Assembly (NCBI GenBank): GCA_002378605.1
Contig: DFSK01000107.1
Span: forward strand, 20,675-26,668
Length of the DNA stretch: 5,994 bases
Source of the DNA: Alphaproteobacteria bacterium UBA3439
GTDB taxonomy: Bacteria; Pseudomonadota; Alphaproteobacteria; Puniceispirillales; Puniceispirillaceae
Reading direction: 5' to 3'
The translations under genes and the position numbers were made by a program. Positions 1 through 4,367 of the stretch are shown piece after piece (within the stretch, counting starts at the first letter, position 1; the number at the start of each line of letters is the position of its first letter). Under the pieces are notes generated by a model. The model did no database searches. It worked only from the letters and a program-made list of their open reading frames with translations, and was not told the DNA's origin.

Positions 1-404
1 GCACGACGAACCGAGGCGGTGCCAATGCGTGCGCCTTTTGGCAAGTCATCAAGGCTGCGATATGGCCCGACAAGCGCATCACGGCGATCTTCGCGCACCA
101 TAACCGCACCAATTTCGGTACCGGCGGCGAAATGCGTTTCCATATCCTTCATTGAATGGACGGCAGCGTCGGATTCGCCTGCCAGAATTGACCGCTCAAG
201 CTCTTTGATAAACAGCCCCTTGCCGCCAGCTTCAACAAGCGAGCGGTCGAGAATCCGGTCACCCTCACTCGTAACCGGACGCACCGTCACGGCGGCTGGC
301 TGAAGCGCGGTGCAAACCATCTCGGCCTGCACCATCGCCAGCTGCGACGCACGGCTTGCCAACCTCACCGGATTAGCATCAAAAAACGAGACATCAACTT
401 TCAT
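1..404 (-). CDS. hemC: Hydroxymethylbilane synthase (porphobilinogen deaminase), 5' part only
   Basis: HemC is a cytosolic enzyme that joins four porphobilinogen units into hydroxymethylbilane, the linear precursor of heme and other tetrapyrroles. The first 134 codons are visible and the gene runs off the left edge; full-length family members are a little over 300 residues. Seen motifs: RLASRASQLA at residues 14-23, KGLFIKELE at 62-70, AVHSMKD at 81-87, REDRRDAL at 104-111 and GTASVRR at 128-134. D87 matches the catalytic aspartate of the family (Asp84 in E. coli), and the paired arginines at 133-134 match substrate-binding residues. The cysteine that holds the dipyrromethane cofactor lies in the missing C-terminal part. 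The ATG at 402-404 is the likely start because an in-frame TAG lies at 417-419 with no ATG between. I see no strong Shine-Dalgarno sequence. The gene is divergent from tsaD across 154 bp. Confidence 0.96.
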   Translation of the reverse strand, partial: MKVDVSFFDANPVRLASRASQLAMVQAEMVCTALQPAAVTVRPVTSEGDRILDRSLVEAGGKGLFIKELERSILAGESDAAVHSMKDMETHFAAGTEIGAVMVREDRRDALVGPYRSLDDLPKGARIGTASVRR

Positions 405-489
405 AGCAAGCCATGTCTAAAGGGCTGGCTCGCAAATGCAAAGCCAAAAAACCAGCTTTTGATAAAAACCGGCATGATTGGCTGTTTTG

Positions 490-495
490 TTGACA
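490..495 (+). promoter_or_regulatory. Candidate -35 element for the tsaD operon
   Basis: TTGACA is an exact match to the sigma-70-type -35 consensus and sits 64 bp before the tsaD start. At 16 to 18 bp spacing the would-be -10 (around 512-519) is GC-rich and poor. The nearest AT-rich hexamers, at 509-514 and 521-526, are spaced 13 and 25 bp away and do not fit. The -35 call is therefore tentative. Confidence 0.35.
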
Positions 496-508
496 GGACT
501 GGCATCTC

Positions 509-524
509 TATCCGGCTTCGGATA
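509..524. repeat. Perfect 6-bp inverted repeat with 4-nt loop upstream of tsaD
   Basis: TATCCG (509-514) and CGGATA (519-524) are perfect reverse complements around GCTT. The element lies just downstream of the TTGACA hexamer and 34 bp before the tsaD ATG. It could be an operator or a small hairpin in the leader RNA. It could also be chance, since the arms are short. It is followed by a T run at 537-543 but not directly, so it does not look like a normal terminator. Confidence 0.4.
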
Positions 525-544
525 AGGTGGGGCAAGCTTTTTTA

Positions 545-550
545 AAGGAA
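545..550 (+). promoter_or_regulatory. Ribosome binding site of tsaD
   Basis: AAGGAA at 545-550 is followed by an 8-nt AT-rich spacer and then the ATG at 559. This is a good Shine-Dalgarno match at normal spacing, and it supports 559 as the start of tsaD. Confidence 0.75.
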
Positions 551-558
551 TTTTATTC

Positions 559-1632
559 ATGGCTCAAAGCCCTGTGATTATGCTTGGCATTGAAAGCAGT
601 TGCGACGAAACCGCGGCGGCGATTGTTGCCGCTGACAAAACCATTTACGCCAATGAAATTGCGTCACAAATCGAAACCCATGCCAAACATGGCGGCGTTG
701 TTCCCGAAATTGCCGCGCGGGCGCATTTGGAAATGATCGATCAGGTGATTCGTGACGCGCTTGCCACGGCTGGTTTGACGATGGGTGATATCGACGCTGT
801 TGCGGCAACTGGCGGGCCCGGGCTGATTGGCGGCGTTGCGGTTGGTACCGTTACCGCCAAGGCGATTGCCGCCGCACGGCAAATCCCCTATTTTGCGGTG
901 AACCATCTTGAAGGCCATGCACTCAGCCCGCGGCTTGCCGATGATGTGGCCTTTCCCTATTTGCTGCTTTTGGTTTCAGGCGGTCATACGCAAATATTGG
1001 CGGTTACAGGGCCTGGTGATTATCGCCGTTATGGCACAACCATGGATGATGCGGCTGGCGAAGCTTTTGATAAATGCGCCAAGGCAATGGGGCTTGGCTA
1101 TCCAGGTGGGCCTGCGATTGAAGCGGCTGCCAGATCGGGCGATGCGAAATCAATTGCGCTGCCCCGCCCGCTAAAAGGCAGTGCCGGATGCCATTTTTCC
1201 TTTTCCGGTTTGAAAACGGCTTTGGTCAATCGGCTAGGCCAGCTTGGCGGGCCCGCGGCGGCACCGATTGCTGATCTTGCTGCCAGTTTGCAAGCTGCCA
1301 TTGCGGATTGTCTTGCCGATCGTACCAAGGCGGCACTGATGCGCTTTCGTGATGAATTTCCGCATGACGATGCCAATCAGCCAGTGCTTGTCATTGCTGG
1401 GGGTGTTGCTGCCAACCAGCATATTTTTGCAGTTTTGCAGCGCGTTGCAACCGATGCCAATTTTCGCCTTTCCGTACCGCCAGCCAAATTATGCACCGAT
1501 AATGCGGCGATGATTGCTTGGGCCGCGCTTGAACGATTTGACCGGCCCGATGATCTGGCCTTTGCGCCGCGCCCTAGATGGCCGCTTGATCCTGATGCCA
1601 GCCCGCCACCTGGTCGGGGAGTGCGCCAATGA
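559..1632 (+). CDS. tsaD: tRNA N6-adenosine threonylcarbamoyltransferase TsaD (Gcp/YgjD/Kae1 family)
   Basis: TsaD moves the threonylcarbamoyl group from threonylcarbamoyl-AMP to A37 of tRNAs reading ANN codons (t6A), acting in the cytosol with TsaB and TsaE. Seen in the 357 residues: the N-terminal GIESSCDETAAAIV at 10-23 of the ASKHA fold; GGPGLIGGVAVG at 85-96; NHLEGH at 115-120, whose H116 and H120 are the expected metal ligands; VSGGHTQI at 139-146; the DDAAGEAFDKCAKAMGLGYPGG segment at 163-184; FSFSGLKT at 213-220; IAGGVAANQ at 279-287; and CTDNAAMIAWA at 312-322, with D314 the third metal ligand. All key residues are present. Its length is slightly above the E. coli protein (337). The proline-rich C-terminal tail (about 339-357) is extra. 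Start is set by the ribosome binding site at 545-550. Its TGA overlaps the gpsA ATG, which points to translational coupling. Confidence 0.98.
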   Translation: MAQSPVIMLGIESSCDETAAAIVAADKTIYANEIASQIETHAKHGGVVPEIAARAHLEMIDQVIRDALATAGLTMGDIDAVAATGGPGLIGGVAVGTVTAKAIAAARQIPYFAVNHLEGHALSPRLADDVAFPYLLLLVSGGHTQILAVTGPGDYRRYGTTMDDAAGEAFDKCAKAMGLGYPGGPAIEAAARSGDAKSIALPRPLKGSAGCHFSFSGLKTALVNRLGQLGGPAAAPIADLAASLQAAIADCLADRTKAALMRFRDEFPHDDANQPVLVIAGGVAANQHIFAVLQRVATDANFRLSVPPAKLCTDNAAMIAWAALERFDRPDDLAFAPRPRWPLDPDASPPPGRGVRQ

Positions 1633-2621
1633 CTCGCGCTGATGTGACCCGGGCTGTTGTGATTGGCGCAGGCAGTTGGGGGGCGGCAATCGCTACCGCC
1701 CTGAACCGCGCCGGCCAGCAAACGATGGTTCTGGCACGTCGTCAGGAAAGCGTTGACGCGCTTGCGATGGGCCGCTGTTTGCAATTGCCTGATTCGGCGC
1801 CAGCATCGCCGATTGCTGCAACGCTCGATCCGGCCTGCCTTGATGATGCCGAGCTGATTTTTGTTGCGGTGCCGGTGGTGGCTAATCAGGCCAGTTTTAT
1901 GATGATTGCCGAGCGGCAAAAAAATCATCCACCAGCGGTGGTTAGCCTATGCGCAAAAGGTATCGGCAAGGCCGATGATGGCAGTGCCATGCTGCTTACC
2001 GACCTTGCTTCGCAATTGCTGCCAGACCACCCTTTGGCAGTATTTTCGGGGCCAAGCTTTGCCGATGAGGTTTTTGCTGGATTACCAGCAGCATTGGTCG
2101 CAGCAAGCGAAGATCTGGCAACGGCCAACCGTATTCAAGACGCTTTTGAAGGCAGTAATTTGCGCCTTTACAGTAATGATGATCCGGTTGGTGTTGCGCT
2201 TGCCGGTGCAATGAAAAATGTCATTGCGATTGCTGCAGGCTGTGCCGTTGGTGCAGGATTTGGCGATAATGCCAAGGCGGCCATCCTGACACGCGGCCTT
2301 GCCGAAATCGCCCGATTTGCCAGCCTGATGGGTGCTAAGCCTGATACGATTTTCGGTCTTGCTGGGGTTGGCGATCTGGCCTTGACTTGCGCTGGGCCAC
2401 ATTCGCGCAATATGGCATTTGGCATAGCGCTTGGTCGCGGCGAAGCACCGCCAGCCAAGCTTGCCGAAGGAAGCCGCACCGTTGCCCAGCTTGCCGCATT
2501 GGCAAAAGCCAAAGGCGTTGATCTGCCCATCACAAATGCGGTGGACAATCTGGTTAATGATGGTCAGAATTTACATGCGGTTGTGGCAAGCCTGCTTGCC
2601 CGCCGCGCCGGTGCCGAATAG
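1629..2621 (+). CDS. gpsA: Glycerol-3-phosphate dehydrogenase [NAD(P)+] GpsA
   Basis: GpsA reduces dihydroxyacetone phosphate to sn-glycerol-3-phosphate with NAD(P)H in the cytosol, supplying the backbone for phospholipids. Seen in the 330 residues: the Rossmann glycine-rich loop GAGSWG at 13-18; SLCAKGI at 106-112 with conserved K110; GPSFADEV at 141-148; LAGAMKNVIAIAAG at 191-204, whose K196 is the expected catalytic lysine; the TRGLAEI helix at 221-227; GLAGVGDLALTC at 243-254; and SRN at 259-261. Length and domain order (N-terminal nucleotide binding, C-terminal helical) are normal. The ATG at 1629 overlaps the tsaD stop in an ATGA. It places the glycine-rich loop near residue 13, as expected, so the start is well supported. 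Pairing with tsaD is common in Alphaproteobacteria. Confidence 0.97.
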   Translation: MTRADVTRAVVIGAGSWGAAIATALNRAGQQTMVLARRQESVDALAMGRCLQLPDSAPASPIAATLDPACLDDAELIFVAVPVVANQASFMMIAERQKNHPPAVVSLCAKGIGKADDGSAMLLTDLASQLLPDHPLAVFSGPSFADEVFAGLPAALVAASEDLATANRIQDAFEGSNLRLYSNDDPVGVALAGAMKNVIAIAAGCAVGAGFGDNAKAAILTRGLAEIARFASLMGAKPDTIFGLAGVGDLALTCAGPHSRNMAFGIALGRGEAPPAKLAEGSRTVAQLAALAKAKGVDLPITNAVDNLVNDGQNLHAVVASLLARRAGAE

Positions 2622-2623
2622 GC

Positions 2624-2642
2624 CCGATTAACCGATAATCGG
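2624..2642. repeat. 7-bp perfect inverted repeat between gpsA and the EVE gene
   Basis: CCGATTA (2624-2630) and TAATCGG (2636-2642) are perfect reverse complements around a 5-nt loop. The element fills most of the 30-bp gap between the gpsA stop and the next ATG. There is no T tract after it, so it is not a standard terminator. It might be a weak hairpin that tunes expression or RNA stability of the last gene, which itself lacks a clear ribosome binding site. Confidence 0.4.
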
Positions 2643-2651
2643 CAAGACAGT

Positions 2652-3074
2652 ATGATGCAATATTGGCTTATGAAATCAGAACCATCATCATGGTCATGGC
2701 AAAACCAGATGGATCGTGGTGCGGCTGGCGAAGGCTGGGATGGCGTTCGCAATTATCAGGCATCAAATAATATGAAAGCCATGGAAATTGGCGATTTGGT
2801 GTTTTTCTATCATTCGGTCAATGAAAAGCAGATTGTCGGTATTGCTGAAATATCTGCGCCTTACCACCCCGATCCAACTGATGCCAGCGGCCGGTTTGGC
2901 ATGGTAACCATTCGGGCGGTAAAACCGATGGCGGTACCTGTTACCCTTGCGCAAATCAAATCTGACGACCGGTTGGCCGATATGGCTTTAGTGCGCCAGT
3001 CACGCCTATCAGTCACGCCGGTTTCAGCCGAACAATGGGCAATCATTATGGAAATGGGCCAAACCAGCCTTTAA
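2652..3074 (+). CDS. EVE-domain protein (thymocyte nuclear protein 1-like)
   Basis: EVE domains are PUA-like folds thought to bind modified bases in DNA or RNA; the exact bacterial ligand is not settled. The whole 140-residue protein is one EVE domain. Seen: the N-terminal YWLMKSEPSSWSW at 4-16, WDGVRNYQASNNMKAMEIGD at 29-48 with the characteristic WxGVRN(Y)xA pattern, the FFYHSVNEKQIVGIAEI strand region at 51-67, and the C-terminal LVRQSRLSVTPVS at 113-125. The aromatic and arginine residues expected for the binding pocket are present. The start could be the ATG at 2652 or the adjacent ATG at 2655; no good Shine-Dalgarno sequence separates them. It lies 30 bp after gpsA and is probably the last gene of the tsaD-gpsA operon. 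A role linked to RNA modification beside tsaD is possible but is inference. Confidence 0.92.
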   Translation: MMQYWLMKSEPSSWSWQNQMDRGAAGEGWDGVRNYQASNNMKAMEIGDLVFFYHSVNEKQIVGIAEISAPYHPDPTDASGRFGMVTIRAVKPMAVPVTLAQIKSDDRLADMALVRQSRLSVTPVSAEQWAIIMEMGQTSL

Positions 3075-3454
3075 GCCTTATCGCCTTCAACGGCATTGCG
3101 GCGGGATTTTCTGATCAAAAACAGATTACGAAGATAGATAAATAGACCAAGCCCCTGTCCGCAAATGATCACCGGATCCTGTCGCCAGATAGCGTAAAGA
3201 AGCAAAACCGCTCCGCCACCAATCGAAAAATACCAAAAAGCAATCGGGATAACCGACCGGCCCTGACCTTCTGAGGTTAGCCATTGCACAATAAAGCGCA
3301 TGGCAAATAGCCCCTGTCCGGCAAAGCCAATTGTGATCATGATCTGTTCGGGATTGGTGGCAAGGCTGGCTGGCAAAAACGGAAATATCGCCAGCAACAT
3401 ATTTGCAAAGCTGCGCACCGCCATTTCGATTGATGCCGACAAAAAAGCTATCAT
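3071..3454 (-). CDS. Small membrane protein with lipid A biosynthesis N-terminal (LAB_N) domain
   Basis: This 127-residue protein carries the LAB_N domain, known from the N-terminus of some lipid A disaccharide synthase-related proteins and as a stand-alone small membrane protein; its biochemical role is not established. Seen: GFAGQGLFAMRFIVQWLTSE at 43-62, SVIPIAFWYFSIGGG at 67-81, and DPVIICGQGLGLFIYLRNLFLI at 93-114. These are the usual LAB_N hallmarks and give about three membrane segments, with a basic, probably cytosolic tail (RKSRR at 115-119). The 40 residues before the domain include another hydrophobic stretch, so the real start could be M11 (3424) or M19 (3400). The listed ATG overlaps the upstream glycosyltransferase stop as ATGA, which favours it. 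The 3' end overlaps the convergent EVE gene at TTAA. Confidence 0.88.
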   Translation of the reverse strand: MIAFLSASIEMAVRSFANMLLAIFPFLPASLATNPEQIMITIGFAGQGLFAMRFIVQWLTSEGQGRSVIPIAFWYFSIGGGAVLLLYAIWRQDPVIICGQGLGLFIYLRNLFLIRKSRRNAVEGDKA

Positions 3455-4308
3455 TGCGCTGCGTCCTTTGTTTTTGTCTTTTTGCGTCTCGACGGCGTGG
3501 CCGTCACTTCGTGAACCGCACCTTGGGTGGGCGCGCGGCGCAACAGCCAGATCACCCCTAAAACATCGGAAATACCAACAAGCAACCGGTCAAGAATACG
3601 ATATTTCGATGTGCCTGCAATGCGCGGGCGATGCGCCACCGGTACACCAAGAACCACCCCGCCATGACGGCGCACCAGACTTGGCATAAACCGGTGCATA
3701 TGATTGAAAAAGGGCAATTGCAAAAATAATGCGCGTGGCAGAATCTTGATACCACAACCCGAATCTGGATGCGTATCGGCAAGCAGGCTTGCGCGCACCC
3801 ATTTTGCCCCACGCGATGCCAATAGACGCATGGCGCTATCATCACGGCGCTGGCGAATGCCGGCTGCCATCACCATTTGCCCGTCTTTGCTTGCCGCGAT
3901 AACCGATGATTCCAATGCCGGAAAATCGGCTGGCACATTTTGACCATCACCATCCAGAACGCCAATCAGATCGCCATTTGCCTGCAACAGGCCGGACCGG
4001 ATTGCCGCGCTTTGACCGGCGCGTTGCGTATGACGAAGCACCCGTAATTGCGGAATTGCGTCAAGGGCTTCTGTTAATTCATCTGCCGTGGCATCATTGC
4101 TGGCATCATCAATATAGATAATTTCAAAATGACGACCGGCAAAGGCGGTGCAAATTTCATCAATCAATGGCCGGATATTGCCAGCCTCATTCATGACGGG
4201 CACCAGAATCGAAATCTCGACAGCGTTGCGGTTTGCGCGCACCGATTTGGAAACGACCTTTTTGGCGGCTTTTGATTTGGTGGTTTTTGAAGCTGGATTT
4301 GATGCCAT
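3451..4308 (-). CDS. GT2 family glycosyltransferase, polyprenyl-phosphate sugar synthase-like
   Basis: A GT-A fold enzyme of the DPM1/ArnC type, expected to transfer a sugar from a nucleotide sugar to a polyprenyl phosphate on the cytosolic membrane face. Residues are numbered from an in-frame GTG at 4323; the ATG at 4308 is residue 6. Seen: ISILVPVMNEAGNI at 37-50, YIDDASNDAT at 70-79, and the metal-binding LDGDGQNVPADF at 123-134 (DxD-like). Also seen are SGCGIKILPRALF at 188-200, the HRFMPSLVRRHGG segment at 210-222, RPRIAGTSKY at 232-241, and a hydrophobic helix at about 246-262. Neither start has a strong ribosome binding site; I chose the ATG. Both ends carry lysine/arginine-rich tails (about 13-32 and 279-286), which could bind acidic lipids. 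The substrate sugar is unknown; galacturonic acid, mannose or an aminosugar are all possible. It sits between the GT39 gene and the LAB_N gene, overlapping the latter by ATGA. Confidence 0.87.
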   Translation of the reverse strand: MASNPASKTTKSKAAKKVVSKSVRANRNAVEISILVPVMNEAGNIRPLIDEICTAFAGRHFEIIYIDDASNDATADELTEALDAIPQLRVLRHTQRAGQSAAIRSGLLQANGDLIGVLDGDGQNVPADFPALESSVIAASKDGQMVMAAGIRQRRDDSAMRLLASRGAKWVRASLLADTHPDSGCGIKILPRALFLQLPFFNHMHRFMPSLVRRHGGVVLGVPVAHRPRIAGTSKYRILDRLLVGISDVLGVIWLLRRAPTQGAVHEVTATPSRRKKTKTKDAAQ

Positions 4309-4325
4309 TGCTGGAACTATCACAT

Positions 4326-4367
4326 CGACTGTTAAAGGTCTCTGCTTTTACTCCTTGCTAACAGTCG
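4326..4367 (-). promoter_or_regulatory. Stem-loop spanning the GT39 stop codon and the GT39-GT2 gap
   Basis: CGACTGTTA (4326-4334) and TAACAGTCG (4359-4367) are perfect 9-bp reverse complements. Inside them AAGG (4335-4338) pairs with CCTT (4353-4356) after a 2-nt bulge, leaving a 14-nt loop. In the minus-strand transcript the structure includes the GT39 stop codon (4348-4350) and an AAGGAG that resembles a Shine-Dalgarno core but lies too far from the next start. No T tract follows, so a Rho-independent terminator is unlikely. It may stabilise or process the operon mRNA, or control entry of ribosomes at the GT2 start. Confidence 0.5.

Larger units (their letters stand above)
405..558. promoter_or_regulatory. 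Divergent hemC / tsaD intergenic region
   Basis: This 154-bp stretch lies between two divergent starts, so it must carry promoters for both directions. It is richer in A and T runs than the coding DNA around it, for example near 441-468. On the plus strand it holds TTGACA (490-495), a small palindrome (509-524) and the tsaD ribosome binding site (545-550). On the minus strand I could not pick a convincing promoter for hemC. I see no open reading frame or RNA gene in it. Confidence 0.6.

Noticed and set aside
19..303. Plus-strand open frame of 94 codons
   Set aside because: It lies antisense to hemC, whose minus-strand frame has all the family motifs; the plus frame shows no recognisable domain.
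1377..1928. Minus-strand open frame of 183 codons across the tsaD-gpsA junction
   Set aside because: It is antisense to two well-supported genes, resembles no family I know, and has a composition typical of a shadow frame.
2624..2642. Rho-independent terminator after gpsA
   Set aside because: The stem is short and not GC-rich, and no T tract follows; the next gene starts within 10 bp.
2652..3074. EVE-domain gene as part of an anti-phage defence island
   Set aside because: EVE domains do occur in defence genes fused to nucleases or helicases, but this one is stand-alone, in a housekeeping operon, with no defence gene nearby.
3300..3689. Plus-strand open frame of 129 codons
   Set aside because: It crosses the junction of the LAB_N and GT2 genes on the opposite strand, both with clear family motifs, and has no domain of its own.
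4326..4367. Rho-independent terminator after the GT39 gene
   Set aside because: In the minus-strand direction the second arm is followed by ATGTGATAG rather than a T run, and the next gene of the apparent operon starts right there.
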